Assembly: GCF_000019725.1 (NCBI RefSeq)
Contig: NC_010505.1
Location: forward strand, 2,855,001-2,919,000
Length of the DNA stretch: 64,000 nucleotides
Source of the DNA: Methylobacterium radiotolerans JCM 2831
GTDB lineage: Bacteria; Pseudomonadota; Alphaproteobacteria; Rhizobiales; Beijerinckiaceae
Reading direction: 5' to 3'
Shown: positions 41,151 through 51,055 of the stretch, in pieces
Layout: every line of letters begins with the position of its first letter
Numbering within the stretch: position 1 is the first letter of the stretch
Notes under the pieces: generated by a model
The model's database searches: none
Seen by the model: the letters and a program-made list of their open reading frames with translations, nothing else
Told to the model about the DNA's origin: nothing
Program-made: the position numbers and the translations under genes

Positions 41151-42280
41151 GGCCGCGCCAGCACCCCGCCGGTGATGGCCTCGCGCACCCCGGTGGTCGA
41201 CGGGAAGGTGATCGGCAGGCCGCGGAGCGAGCGCACCGCCAGGTACGCGAAGGCCTGCGCCTCGAGGTAGGCGGAGGACCAGCCGATCGCGTCCGCGGTC
41301 GTGATCTCGGCGCGCAGGTGGTAGTTCAGGAGGCGCACCAGCTCGCCGTTGCGGGCGCCGCCGCCGGCCACGATCCAGCGGGTCGGGACCTCGGGGGCAT
41401 GGTCGAGGGCGCGGGCCACGGCCCGTGCCGTGAAGGCCGTCAGCGTCGCGGCGCCGTCCTCGGTGGAGAGCTGGCCGGCGAGCTTGTGGGAGAACCAGTT
41501 CCGGTCAAGCGACTTCGGCGGCTTGCGGAAGAAGAACGGGTGGGTGAGGAGCCAGGCCAGCAGCTGCTCGTCGGGCCGTCCGCGGGCGGCGGTGCGGCCG
41601 CCGTCGTCGAGGTTCTTGCCCTCGCGCTCCTGCATCCACTCGTCGATCAGCGCGTTGCCGGGTCCGGTGTCGAAGGCGATGACGCCGCCCTTCGAGTCGA
41701 TCAGCGTTGCGTTGGCCACGCCGCCGATGTTGAGGATGCCGAAGGGCCCGTCGAAGCCCGACGCCTCGGCCAGCGCCTTGTGGAACACCGGGACCAGCGG
41801 CGCCCCCTGCCCGCCCGCCTCGATATCGGCCCGGCGCAGGTCCGCTACGACCGGGATGCCGAGCCGGGTCGCCAGTGCCTGGCCGTCGCCGATCTGGATC
41901 GAGATTCGCTGGTCCGGACGGTGGATCACGGTCTGCCCGTGGAAGCCGATCACGTCGATCTCGGAGGCGGTCAGGCCGTGCTCCTCCAGGAAGCGCTCCA
42001 CGGCCTCGGCGTGGGCGAGGGTGACGAAGGCCTCGGCTTCCGGCAGTCGCCCGGGCCGGTCGCCGGGATGGAGCACGGACTCGGCGTCCTTGGTGGCGGC
42101 GCGCAGCAGCGTCTTCTCGTCGTCGGCGTAGCCGCGGTAGCCGGTGGGCCCCAGCGGCTCGAGGAAGTTGTTGTGGCCCTTGACCACGTGGACCCGCTCG
42201 CCGTCGGTCTCGATCAGCGCGATGTCCACGCCGTCCAGCGAGGTGCCGCTCATCAGTCCGATCGCGCGCATCATCGCCAT
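41147..42280 (-). CDS. anmK: Anhydro-N-acetylmuramic acid kinase
   Basis: A 377-residue ATPase-fold sugar kinase which opens and phosphorylates 1,6-anhydro-MurNAc to MurNAc-6-phosphate in peptidoglycan recycling. Signatures: IGLMSGTSLDGVDIALIE at the start, GFHGQTVIHRP, GILNIGGVANATL, FDTGPGNALIDEWM and VAGGGARNGELVRLL. Length and motifs are standard. nagZ, the hexosaminidase that makes its substrate, lies about 4 kb away (46346-47350) on the same strand. Divergent from tyrS. Confidence 0.95.
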   Translation of the reverse strand: MAMMRAIGLMSGTSLDGVDIALIETDGERVHVVKGHNNFLEPLGPTGYRGYADDEKTLLRAATKDAESVLHPGDRPGRLPEAEAFVTLAHAEAVERFLEEHGLTASEIDVIGFHGQTVIHRPDQRISIQIGDGQALATRLGIPVVADLRRADIEAGGQGAPLVPVFHKALAEASGFDGPFGILNIGGVANATLIDSKGGVIAFDTGPGNALIDEWMQEREGKNLDDGGRTAARGRPDEQLLAWLLTHPFFFRKPPKSLDRNWFSHKLAGQLSTEDGAATLTAFTARAVARALDHAPEVPTRWIVAGGGARNGELVRLLNYHLRAEITTADAIGWSSAYLEAQAFAYLAVRSLRGLPITFPSTTGVREAITGGVLARP

Positions 42281-42403
42281 GCCGTCCTGCCCCGTGCCTT
42301 TCGGCCAACGCCCTGCTAAGAGCGCGCCGTATCCTGAACCCAGCGCGAGCTAGCATGCGGGGCCTCGGCCTGTCGCGCCAGCGCGCGACCCGAGATCGCA
42401 TCC

Positions 42404-43675
42404 ATGACCGCCGAGAGCTTCGCGCCGAAATCCGACTTCCTGCGGATCCTGACCGAGCGCGGCTATATTCACCAGACCTCGGACCTCGCCGGCATCGACG
42501 CGGCGGCCCTCGAGGGCCGGCTCACGACCTATGTCGGCTACGACTGCACGGCGCCCTCGCTCCATGTCGGGCACCTTCTGTCGATCATGATGCTGCACTG
42601 GCTGCAGGCCACCGGAGGCAAGCCGATCGCCCTGATGGGCGGCGGCACCACCCGGGTCGGCGACCCGTCCGGCCGCGACGAGACACGGAAGATCCTGACC
42701 GTCGAGCAGATCGACGCCAACAAGGCCGAGATCCGCAAGACCTTCGACCGGTTCCTGCGCTTCGGAGAAGGCGCGAACGACGCCGTGATGGTCGACAACG
42801 CCGAGTGGCTGACGAAGCTCAACTACATCGAGATGCTGCGCGACGTCGGCCGCCATTTCTCGGTGAACCGCATGCTGTCGATGGACAGCGTGCGCCTCCG
42901 CCTGGAGCGCGACCAGGAACTGTCGTTCCTCGAGTTCAACTACATGATCCTCCAGTCCTACGACTTCGTGGAGCTGAACCGCCGCTACGGCTGCGTCATG
43001 CAGATGGGCGGGTCGGACCAGTGGGGCAACATCGTCAACGGCATCGATCTCGGCCGCCGCATGGGCACGCCGCAGCTCTACGCCCTGACCTGCCCGCTCC
43101 TGACCACGTCGTCGGGTGCCAAGATGGGCAAGACCGCGGCCGGCGCCGTCTGGCTCAACCCGGAGATGCTGAAGCCCTACGATTACTGGCAGTTCTGGCG
43201 GAACACCGAGGACGCGGACGTGGCCCGCTTCCTCAAGCTCTTCACCCTGCTGCCCATGGCGGAGATCGCGCGTCTCGCCGCCCTCGCCGGCTCCGAGATC
43301 AACGCGGCCAAGACGGTGCTCGCCACCGAGGCCACCGCGCTGATGCACGGCCGCGAGGCCGCGGAGGCCGCAGCCGAGACCGCCCGCAAGACCTTCGTCG
43401 AGGGCACGCTCGCCGCCGACCTCCCGAGCGTGACCGTGCCGTCCGCGACCCTGGAGGCCGGGCTCGGGGTGCTGACGGCCTTCGGGCCGGAGGTCGCCAA
43501 GCTCGTGCCCTCCACCAGCGAGGCGCGGCGGCAGATCAAGGGCGGCGGGCTGCGGGTCAACGACGTGCCGGTCACGGACGAGAAGGCAGTCCTCGGCCGC
43601 GGCGACGTGACCGCGGACGGCGTGATCAAGCTGTCCTTCGGCAAGAAGCGGCACGTGCTGCTCCGGCCGGAATGA
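42404..43675 (+). CDS. tyrS: Tyrosyl-tRNA synthetase
   Basis: A 423-residue class I synthetase. The HIGH-like motif is [22 protein letters not shown] fits the alphaproteobacterial type, and the KMSKS loop is [14 protein letters not shown] (KMGKT variant, common in this class). [11 protein letters not shown] binds tyrosine and tRNA. The C-terminal S4 domain (~residues 355-420) has [17 protein letters not shown]. Normal length; the ATG at 42404 lies in a 123-base divergent gap from anmK. Confidence 0.96.
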   Translation: MTAESFAPKSDFLRILTERGYIHQTSDLAGIDAAALEGRLTTYVGYDCTAPSLHVGHLLSIMMLHWLQATGGKPIALMGGGTTRVGDPSGRDETRKILTVEQIDANKAEIRKTFDRFLRFGEGANDAVMVDNAEWLTKLNYIEMLRDVGRHFSVNRMLSMDSVRLRLERDQELSFLEFNYMILQSYDFVELNRRYGCVMQMGGSDQWGNIVNGIDLGRRMGTPQLYALTCPLLTTSSGAKMGKTAAGAVWLNPEMLKPYDYWQFWRNTEDADVARFLKLFTLLPMAEIARLAALAGSEINAAKTVLATEATALMHGREAAEAAAETARKTFVEGTLAADLPSVTVPSATLEAGLGVLTAFGPEVAKLVPSTSEARRQIKGGGLRVNDVPVTDEKAVLGRGDVTADGVIKLSFGKKRHVLLRPE

Positions 43676-43715
43676 CCTGCCCGGCCGCCCGGATCCGCCA
43701 CGGGGTGCGGCCCAA

Positions 43716-44399
43716 GTGAGTGCCGCCCGCATCCTGGTGATCGACGACGAGCCGCCGATCCGCCGGCTGCTCCGCACCGGTCTCGGGACGCAGGACTACG
43801 CGGTCGTCGAGGCCGCCGACGGGGCCGCGGCCCTCGCCGCCCTAGAGGCCGGCGGGGTGGATCTCGCGATCCTCGACCTCGGCCTGCCCGACATGGCCGG
43901 CCACGCCCTCCTGGCGGCGATCCGCGAGCGCTGGCCCGACCTGCCGGTCGTGATCCTGTCGAGCCGCGACGACGAGCGCGGCAAGGTCGAGGCCCTCGAT
44001 CTCGGTGCAGACGACTACGTCACCAAGCCGTTCGGCATGAACGAGCTGCTGGCGCGCATCCGCACGGCCCTGCGCCACCGCCTCGCCATGCAGGGCGAGC
44101 GGCCTGTCTTCCGGGTCGACGACCTCTCGGTCGATCTCGTTCGCCGCGTCGTCCGGGTGGGCGAGCGGGACGTCAAGCTGTCGCCGCGAGAGTACGAGTT
44201 CCTGCGCGTGCTCGTGCAGCATGCCGGCAAGGTGCTCACCCACGCGCAGCTCATGCGCCACGCGCCGGCCTCGTCGGATCCGCAATACCTGCGCGTCTAC
44301 ATCCGGCAGCTGCGCCAGAAGCTCGAGCCGGACCCGGAGCGCCCGCGCTACCTGCTCACCGAGACCGGCGTGGGCTACCGCCTGCGCGCGCCGGACTGA
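43716..44399 (+). CDS. OmpR/KdpE-family response regulator
   Basis: A 227-residue two-domain regulator: receiver (residues 1-115; acidic pair VIDDEPP, Asp in LAILDLGLPDM, Thr/Ser in ILSSRDDERGKVEAL, Lys in DYVTKPFGMNELLARI) and a winged-helix DNA-binding domain (130-225; VKLSPREYEFLRVLVQHAGKVLTH, ending TETGVGYRL). It is closest to KdpE in pattern. No KdpD kinase or kdpFABC genes are in the window, so it is an orphan here. The start is GTG at 43716, 40 bases after tyrS. Its stop codon lies inside a long palindrome. Confidence 0.87.
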   Translation: MSAARILVIDDEPPIRRLLRTGLGTQDYAVVEAADGAAALAALEAGGVDLAILDLGLPDMAGHALLAAIRERWPDLPVVILSSRDDERGKVEALDLGADDYVTKPFGMNELLARIRTALRHRLAMQGERPVFRVDDLSVDLVRRVVRVGERDVKLSPREYEFLRVLVQHAGKVLTHAQLMRHAPASSDPQYLRVYIRQLRQKLEPDPERPRYLLTETGVGYRLRAPD

Positions 44400-44410
44400 G
44401 TCCGGCGCGC
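44386..44410. terminator. Palindrome across the KdpE-like stop codon
   Basis: gcgcgccggact (44386-44397) and agtccggcgcgc (44399-44410) are perfect inverse copies around one base. The hairpin spans the response-regulator stop codon and lies 9 bases before the convergent tatC stop, so it can end both transcripts. Confidence 0.65.
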
Positions 44411-44418
44411 CGGCCGCC

Positions 44419-45219
44419 TCACGGCTCGAGGCCTTCCGCCGCGCGCCGCGCCGCCCGCAGCTTCTCGACCCGCGCCACCGAGAACACCGAGGCCTCGTAG
44501 AGGAGCAGCATCGGGATCGCGAGGGAGAGCTGCGAGATCACGTCCGGCGGCGTCAGGATCGCGGCGGCGACGAAGACCAGCACGATCGCGTAGCGGCGCT
44601 TCTCGCGCAGGAAGGCAGCGTCGATGATCCCGATCTGCCCGAGCAGCGTCAGGATGACCGGCAGCTGGAACGCGATGCCGAACGCGAAGATCAGCGTCAT
44701 GATCAGCGACAGGTACTCGTCGACCTTCGGGAGCAGCTTGATCGTCGGCTCGCCGGCCACGCCAACCTGCTGGAGCGACACCGAGAACTTGATCAGCAGG
44801 GGCATCGCCAGGAAGAACACCACCAGCGCGCCGAGGACGAAGAAGATCGGCGTGGCGACCAAGTAGGGGAGGAACGCCTTGCGCTCGTTGCGGTAGAGGC
44901 CTGGCGCCACGAAGGCGTAGATCTGCGTAGCGATCACGGGAAAAGCCAGGAAGGCCGCGCCGAAGACGCTGAGCTTGATGTTGGTGAACACCTGCTCGAG
45001 GAAGTGCGTGGCGATCAGCTCGGCGTTCTGCGCGCCCACGATCGACACGTAGGGATAGACCAGCACGTTGTAGATGTCGCGCGAGAAGAAGAAGCACGCG
45101 AAGAACATCAACACGAACGCGATCAGTGACTTGATCAGCCGCGCGCGCAATTCGATCAGGTGCTCGAGCAGGGGCGCCCGCGACGCCTCGATCTCGGCCT
45201 CATCCGCCTCGCTGATCAT
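44419..45219 (-). CDS. tatC: Sec-independent protein translocase TatC
   Basis: A 266-residue six-helix TatC, which binds twin-arginine signal peptides in the inner membrane. Typical are the N-terminal [15 protein letters not shown] with the essential Glu and Arg, the second-helix [15 protein letters not shown] and [21 protein letters not shown], and a late [14 protein letters not shown]. It overlaps the tatB stop by ATGA. Tat export in Methylobacterium carries folded cofactor proteins. Last gene of tatABC; serS, which often follows in alphaproteobacteria, is not here. Confidence 0.96.
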   Translation of the reverse strand: MISEADEAEIEASRAPLLEHLIELRARLIKSLIAFVLMFFACFFFSRDIYNVLVYPYVSIVGAQNAELIATHFLEQVFTNIKLSVFGAAFLAFPVIATQIYAFVAPGLYRNERKAFLPYLVATPIFFVLGALVVFFLAMPLLIKFSVSLQQVGVAGEPTIKLLPKVDEYLSLIMTLIFAFGIAFQLPVILTLLGQIGIIDAAFLREKRRYAIVLVFVAAAILTPPDVISQLSLAIPMLLLYEASVFSVARVEKLRAARRAAEGLEP

Positions 45220-45812
45220 CGGGCCGTCGTGCCGTTCTTGGACTCTTCGGAGGCGGGGTGCGCGGCGGGCGGTTCGGGCGGAGGCCCGAACGGATCGTCC
45301 ACCGATCCGGGTACGGGCAGGGGCGCCTCCGCGGCTTCGGTCGCCGGTTGCCGGGTCGCCCCAGCGGCGGACGTGTCCGGATGCGTCCCGGCGGCGTGAG
45401 GCGCCGCGGCTTCCTGCTCGGCCTTCAGCTGCGCCGTGGCATCGGCCAGGGACCGGGTCTCGACGGAAGGGGTCTCGGGGCCGGGCTTCTCCGGACCCAT
45501 CTTCTCCGGACCCATCTTGGCCCGGCCCTCGACGGCGCCCTTCAGCTCGTCGCGGATCGTCTGCACCGGATTGAAGGTCGAGCCCGCCGTGCGGACGGTG
45601 TTGCGGATCCCGTCGACCTCGCGGCGGACGTCGTCGAGTTCCGCCTCGCGGATCGCCTCGTTGAACTGCATCTGAAACTCGCCGGCCATGCGGCGCAGCT
45701 TCGACGTGATCTGCCCGACGGTGCGCAGCGCCTTCGGCAGATCCTTCGGCCCGATGACGATGAGGGCGACGCCGCCGATCAGCATCACCTCGCCCCAGCT
45801 CATGTCCAGCAT
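45216..45812 (-). CDS. tatB: Sec-independent protein translocase TatB
   Basis: A 198-residue TatB: an N-terminal membrane helix ([20 protein letters not shown]) with [10 protein letters not shown] after it, then an amphipathic helix (residues ~22-80) and a long disordered Pro/Glu/Ala tail (residues ~95-198). In the tail a KMGPE unit is repeated ([15 protein letters not shown]). It overlaps tatC at the 3' end by 4 bases. The tail is longer than in many TatB proteins. Confidence 0.93.
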   Translation of the reverse strand: MLDMSWGEVMLIGGVALIVIGPKDLPKALRTVGQITSKLRRMAGEFQMQFNEAIREAELDDVRREVDGIRNTVRTAGSTFNPVQTIRDELKGAVEGRAKMGPEKMGPEKPGPETPSVETRSLADATAQLKAEQEAAAPHAAGTHPDTSAAGATRQPATEAAEAPLPVPGSVDDPFGPPPEPPAAHPASEESKNGTTAR

Positions 45813-45915
45813 GTCGTCGACGGTCCTGCTGCCCCGAGATCCGGCACGGCGGCCGGACCCCGTCAGGCTCTACACGAGCGCGCGCGCTCTGACAGTCCTA
45901 CAGTCCAGCTCGCCG

Positions 45916-46188
45916 TCAGACCGGCTTGCGCTCGCCGCCGGGGAGATGGCTCGCCGGGATCGCGGTTCCGGGGCTCGTCTCGGTAGCGTGCGGGATGGTG
46001 CGGACCGGCTCGGCCGGGGGCGGCGCGGCCTGGACCGCCGGCGGCGTCTCGTCCTCGGCCATGCCCTTCTTGAAGGCTTTGATGCCCTTCGCGACGTCGC
46101 CCATCAGGTCGGACACCTTGCCGCGTCCGAACAGCAGCATCACGATGACCGCGACGATGACCCAGTGCCAGATACTCATGCTGCCCAT
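45916..46188 (-). CDS. tatA: Sec-independent protein translocase TatA
   Basis: A 90-residue pore-forming Tat subunit: membrane helix [16 protein letters not shown] with the FGRGK hinge, then an amphipathic helix ([22 protein letters not shown]) and a Pro-rich tail. It is 103 bases upstream of tatB. An alternative ATG three codons in (46179) is possible. Confidence 0.94.
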   Translation of the reverse strand: MGSMSIWHWVIVAVIVMLLFGRGKVSDLMGDVAKGIKAFKKGMAEDETPPAVQAAPPPAEPVRTIPHATETSPGTAIPASHLPGGERKPV

Positions 46189-46345
46189 GGCAACCTCCTG
46201 CGGGCGCCCCGAAGAAGCGGGAGCGTGACGCCACGTCCGGTTGAGGATTTCGGGGCGAACCTAGGGATCGCGCCGCCCGAACACAAGCAGAGGCGATGCC
46301 ACGGCCGGTGGAAGGCCGCGGTGGAAGGCCGCAAGGTGACTCAGG

Positions 46346-47350
46346 TCAGGCGGCCGCGAGGGCCGCGGCGAAGCGGTCCCGGGCCTCCGCGACGTCCAGC
46401 CCGTCGCCAGCGGGGTCGAGCCGCGCCAGCGCGGCGGCGGCGCGGCGGGCGGCCGCGCCGGTGAGTTCGGGCGCCGCCTCGGCCACGGCCCGCATCTCGT
46501 CCATCGCGCCGTTGCAGTGGAGCCCGACATCGATCCCCGCCGCGAAGGCGCGCTCCGTCCGGTCGCGGAACGTGCCGGTCAGCGCGTGCATGGACAGGTC
46601 GTCGGTCATCAGCAGGCCGTCGAAGCCGATGGCGCCGCGGATGATGTCGCGGACGACGGTCGCCGACTGGGTGGCCGGCCGGTCGGGGTCGATGGCGGTG
46701 AAGACGACGTGCGCGCTCATCGCCATCGGCAGGTCGGCGAGCGCCCGGAAGGTCCGGAAATCCTGACCCGCGAGATCCGCGCGGGTCGCGTCGACCACCG
46801 GGAGGCCGTGGTGGCTGTCGCAGGTGGCGCGCCCGTGCCCGGGAATGTGCTTCATCACCGGCAGGACGCCGCCGGCCATCAGGCCCTCGGCCACGGCGCG
46901 CCCGATCTCGGCCACCCGCTCCGGGCTCGTCCCGTAGGCGCGGTCACCGATGATGTCGTGCGAGCCCGGCGCCGGCACGTCGAGGACGGGGGCGCAGTCG
47001 ACGTTGATCCCGACTTCGGCGAGGTCGTGCGCCATGAGGCGCGCCCCGAGGCGGGCGACCGTGGCGGCGCTGCCGTTCAGGCGGCCGTAGCGGCCGCCGG
47101 CCGGGTAGGCCGGCCAGTGGGGCGGCCCCATGCGCTGGACCCGGCCGCCTTCCTGGTCGATCAAAACCGGCGCCTGCTCGGAGCCGACGCAGTCCCGGAG
47201 CGCCCCGGTGAGGGCGCGGACCTCGTCGGGCGTCCCGATGTTGCGCTTGAACAGGATGAAGCCCCAGGGCTTCACGTCCCGGAAGAAGGCCCTCTCCTCC
47301 GCCAAGAGCGACTTACCGGAGCAGCCGAGGATCAGGGCGCGGGAGGTCAT
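46346..47350 (-). CDS. nagZ: Beta-N-acetylhexosaminidase NagZ
   Basis: A 334-residue family 3 glycoside hydrolase which releases GlcNAc from anhydromuropeptides in the cytoplasm during wall recycling. Signatures: GFILFKRNIGTPDEVRAL, VLIDQEGGRVQRM, the KHIPGHGRATCDSHHGLP segment with catalytic His and Asp, and LLMTDDLSM with the nucleophile Asp. The ATG at 47350 (MTSRALILGCSG) matches usual NagZ starts; an in-frame ATG six codons upstream (47368) is less likely. It sits between the SPOR-protein gene and tatA; scpA and scpB, often found there, are missing. Confidence 0.94.
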   Translation of the reverse strand: MTSRALILGCSGKSLLAEERAFFRDVKPWGFILFKRNIGTPDEVRALTGALRDCVGSEQAPVLIDQEGGRVQRMGPPHWPAYPAGGRYGRLNGSAATVARLGARLMAHDLAEVGINVDCAPVLDVPAPGSHDIIGDRAYGTSPERVAEIGRAVAEGLMAGGVLPVMKHIPGHGRATCDSHHGLPVVDATRADLAGQDFRTFRALADLPMAMSAHVVFTAIDPDRPATQSATVVRDIIRGAIGFDGLLMTDDLSMHALTGTFRDRTERAFAAGIDVGLHCNGAMDEMRAVAEAAPELTGAAARRAAAALARLDPAGDGLDVAEARDRFAAALAAA

Positions 47351-47599
47351 CAGGAACGGCTCGGACACTGCTCGGTGGCGGCGCGACGACGGCGCGTGGA
47401 CGGCGGAGACCGCCGGGCGGTTCGTATCGATGGCGACAGAGTCGGGCGGGAACGGGGAGTGGGCAAGACCAAACCGCGGCCCGGGGGCGCCGGCCGGGGC
47501 GATCGCACCGCCCGTGTTGCCGTGCGGACTCGGTCGATCGTGCGGCGCGGATCACCGCGGACGGGCGCAATGTCCCGTCCGCGGCGCGACGTCAGGGGT

Positions 47600-48976
47600 T
47601 CAGTTCTTGGCCACGAAGCACTGGCCGCCCTCGCCCTGCAGGGCGCTGCACAGGCTCGCGGCCTGGGCCTTCTCCAGCGGTCCGACGCGGACGCGGTAGA
47701 TCGTCTTGCCGTTGACCTCGGCCTGCCGGATCAGCTCGGGCTTGCCGGCGAGCTGCGAGTACTTGGCCTGCATCTGTCGGAACGCGGCCTTCGCCTCGGC
47801 GGCGGAGCTGCGTACCCCGAGCTGCACCGAGAAGCCACTCACCGGGCCGGACTTCACGGCGTCGTCGTCGGTCGTGGTGCTGGCGGTGGTGTCGGGCGCG
47901 GCCGCGCCGGGCGGGGCGACGGCGGCGATGCGCTGGGCGGCCTTCGGCGGCGGCTTCACGGCCACCGGCTTGGGCGCCGGCTGCTCGACCGCGGCCTCCG
48001 GCTGCGCGTCGACGGGCGTCGCGGTGGCCGCCGGCATGGCGGCGGCGGTCTGGCGGACGGGCTTGGACTTCGCGGACGGCGGGGCCGCCGGCTCGTCGCT
48101 CGGCAGGACCATGGTGGGGATCGGGGCCGGCCCGGCATCGGCGGCCTGCTGCTCCCGCGGCGGCGCGGGCGGCGCCTCGGGCTTGACCGCGACGGTGCGC
48201 ACGCGGCGCGGTTCACCGAACGCCTCGAACGGGCCGTTGCCCGGCGTCGTGCCGCCCTGGGCGCCGGTCGGCTGCGACGGGCCCTGGGCCGCCCGCGCGG
48301 CCTCGGCCACGTCGAGGGGCTGCTCCTCGCGGTTCACGATCTTGATCTGGCCGTCCTTCTTGCCCTTCGGGTCGTAGATCTGCCGGTTCTGATCCGGGAT
48401 CTCGACGCCGTCGGCCACCTTCGGGGCGACCTTGAGGGGTGTGGAATCGGCCTGGACCACCGGCACGCCGCCGTGGCCCGAGTTGCTCAGGCCCTTGTAG
48501 GTGAGCGCCCCGGTGACGGCGATCGCCACCACGGCCACGCCGGCGCCCACGGAGACGAGGCGCCGCCGCGGATTGGCGCGACGGAGCGCGCGACTGTCCG
48601 CGTAGGTCTCGTCGTCGCCTGTGGCGGTCGGGCCGCTCTCCGCGGCGTAGCCGGAGCCCTCGCGGTGCGTGTCCTGTTCCACGGAGGCGAGATACTGGTC
48701 AAACGCGTCGGCCGGCGTCGCCTTGGCGGCCTCCGGGGCGAAGCTCGGCTCGACCCGGGCATTCCAGCCCGCCTGCTGCGGCGCGGCGGGCGCCACGGCG
48801 CGCATCTCGTCGCGGGCGGCGAGCAGCGCGCGGAACGGATCGTCCTGGCCGACGATGCGGGCGAGTTCCGCCAGCGGGTCGGCCTTGCCGGACGCCTGCG
48901 GCGTCTGGCCCTTATCCTGACGCAGATCGCGCGCGAGGGCGTCCAAATCGACCTGAGCGCGCGAAGCGTTCGTCAT
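47600..48976 (-). CDS. SPOR-domain membrane protein
   Basis: A 458-residue single-pass inner-membrane protein. An N-terminal cytosolic part (~residues 1-140) precedes a membrane helix (~145-165, GVAVVAIAVTGALTYKG). A long Pro/Ala/Lys-rich periplasmic linker (~170-370) follows. A C-terminal SPOR domain (~375-458) starts SGFSVQLGVRSSAAEAKAAF and ends with IYRVRVGPLEKAQAASLC, the pattern that binds glycan strands stripped of peptides at division sites. It lies downstream of argS in the conserved argS-SPOR-nagZ order, so a role in septal wall metabolism is likely. Confidence 0.9.
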   Translation of the reverse strand: MTNASRAQVDLDALARDLRQDKGQTPQASGKADPLAELARIVGQDDPFRALLAARDEMRAVAPAAPQQAGWNARVEPSFAPEAAKATPADAFDQYLASVEQDTHREGSGYAAESGPTATGDDETYADSRALRRANPRRRLVSVGAGVAVVAIAVTGALTYKGLSNSGHGGVPVVQADSTPLKVAPKVADGVEIPDQNRQIYDPKGKKDGQIKIVNREEQPLDVAEAARAAQGPSQPTGAQGGTTPGNGPFEAFGEPRRVRTVAVKPEAPPAPPREQQAADAGPAPIPTMVLPSDEPAAPPSAKSKPVRQTAAAMPAATATPVDAQPEAAVEQPAPKPVAVKPPPKAAQRIAAVAPPGAAAPDTTASTTTDDDAVKSGPVSGFSVQLGVRSSAAEAKAAFRQMQAKYSQLAGKPELIRQAEVNGKTIYRVRVGPLEKAQAASLCSALQGEGGQCFVAKN

Positions 48977-49024
48977 GGCAGCATCCTCACATCAACGCCG
49001 AAGACCGGCCCGATGCACTCGGGC

Positions 49025-50776
49025 CTATCGCATCTCGTCCGGCGCGGTCACACCGAGAATCGCAAGGCCGGCCGCCAGCGTGCTCCGCAGAGCTTCGACG
49101 AGCGCCAGCCGGGCCCACGTCGACTTTCGGTCGGTTGCATTAACAAACCGTAATTGCGGCAAGTCTTTGCCCTTGTTCCAGAAACTATGCAGCGCGGAGG
49201 CCAGTTCATAGAGGTGGAAGGCGATCCTGTGCGGCTCGTGCGCCAGCGCCGCGGATTCGAGGACCCGCGGGTACTGCGCGATGAGGCGCATCATCTCGAT
49301 CTCGCCCGGGTCGCTCAGCACGGCGAGGTCCGCCTCGCGGGCCAGCGCGGCGACCGAGAGGTCGGCGTCCGGGAACGCCTCGCGGGCCTGCCGCTGCACC
49401 GAGCGGACGCGGGCATGGGCGTACTGGACGTAGAAGACCGGATTGTCCTTCGACTGTTCCACCACTTTGGCGAGGTCGAAATCCAGGGTTGCGTCGTTCT
49501 TCCGGTAGAGCATCATGAACCGGATCGCGTCGCGGCCGACCTCGTCGATCACGTCGCGCAGGGTCACGAACTCGCCGGCCCGCTTCGACATCTTGACCGG
49601 CTCGCCTGCGCGCAACAGCCGCACCAGCTGGCAGAGCTTGACGTCGAGCGTGGCCTTGCCGTCGCTGACCGCCTTCACGGCGGCCTGCATGCGCTTCACG
49701 TAGCCGCCGTGATCGGCGCCGAGGACGTCGATCAGCTCGGTCGCGCCGGCGAGGTACTTGGCGCGGTGGTAGGCGATGTCGGAGGCGAAATACGTGTACG
49801 AGCCGTCCGACTTCAGCAGCGGCCGGTCGCTGTCGTCGCCGAATTCCTTGGTGCGAAACAGCGTCTGCTCGCGGTCCTCCCAGTCCTCCGGCAGCTGCCC
49901 CTTGGGCGGCGGAAGGCGACCCTCGTAGACGAGGCCCTTGGCGCGCAGCTCCGCGAGCAGGGCCTTCACGGCCCCGCTCTCCTGAAGCGTGCGCTCGGAG
50001 AAGAAGACGTCGTGGCGGATGCCGATCGCCGCCAGGTCGGCCCGGATCATGTCCATCATCATGCCGAGCGCGGTCTCGCGCACCGTGGGCAGCCACTCCG
50101 CCTCGGGCTTGTCGAGGAGCGCGCGGCCGTGCGTCTCGGCCAGCCGGGCGCCCACGGGCTTCAGGTAGTCGCCCGGATAGAGGCCCTCCGCGATGGCGAA
50201 GGGCTCGCCGAGGGCCTCGCGGTAGCGCTGGAAGGCCGAGCGGGCCAGCACATCGACCTGAACGCCGGCATCGTTGATGTAGTATTCGCGCGTCACCTGC
50301 CGGCCGGCCGCGACGAGCAGGTTGCACAGGGCGTCGCCGAACACCGCGCCCCGGCCGTGGCCGACATGCATCGGCCCCGTCGGGTTCGCCGACACGTACT
50401 CGACGTTGATCGGGCCGCCGGGCAGCCGCGCGCGGCCGAACGCCTCCGGGGCCTCCAGGGCGTCGCGTACGACCGCGTGGAAGATCGCGGGGTCGAGCCG
50501 GAGATTGATGAAGCCCGGCCCGGCGACGCTCGCCTCGACGATCCGCGGATCCGCGCGGAGCTCGGCCGCCAGGGACTCGCCCAGCGCCTTCGGGTTGGCC
50601 CGCGCCTCCTTGGCAAGGACCAGGGCGGCGTTCGTGGCGAGGTCGCCGTGCGAGGCGTCGCGGGGCGGCTCGACCACCACGCGGCCCAGGTCGAGGCCCT
50701 CGGGCAGGTGGCCGGCGCGGGTCAGCGCCTCCACGGCGTCGCGCACGCGCGCCTCGAACAGGGCGAAGATGTTCAT
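49025..50776 (-). CDS. argS: Arginyl-tRNA synthetase
   Basis: A 583-residue class I synthetase. Add-1 tRNA-binding N-terminal domain (~1-100), HIGH-like [19 protein letters not shown] ([13 protein letters not shown]) and the DALR anticodon domain at the C-terminus (~460-583; [11 protein letters not shown] at its start). The ATG at 50776 was chosen because homologues begin MNIFA; in-frame codons upstream give unlike sequence. Divergent from the Gly/Tyr-rich gene. Confidence 0.96.
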
Positions 50777-51055
50777 GGGTCTCGATCTCGCTCGCGCGGG
50801 GGTCTCGTCGCCCGGCCCGTCCGGCCGGCGCCCGCCCCGGCGGTCTAGCAAGGGGGCGGGAGGGTGTCACGGCGCCGGGCCGCGCGCCGGCCCCGCGGAG
50901 TCCGCGTTCGCGGCATCGCCCCGGTAACCACGTGGGCGCCGACGCGGCGTTATCCCGCGCGACGAATACGGATCGCGCAGTGTCCGTCTTGTCTTGACCG
51001 AGACGAAGCGGTGTCATCGCCGCCGATCGTGAGTGTGCCGATCGCGGAGTTACTG

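Noticed and set aside
42404..43675. KMGKT instead of KMSKS in TyrS as a defect
   Set aside because: This variant is usual in alphaproteobacterial TyrS and compatible with activity.
46517..49153. 878-codon plus-strand frame across nagZ and the SPOR gene
   Set aside because: It spans two well supported minus-strand genes and has only antisense-like composition.
50777..51055. EcfG-type stress promoter (GGAAC-N16-17-CGTT) in the argS/Gly-Tyr gap
   Set aside because: Only a loose GGTAAC...CGTT arrangement was found, with a mismatch in the -35 and wrong spacing.
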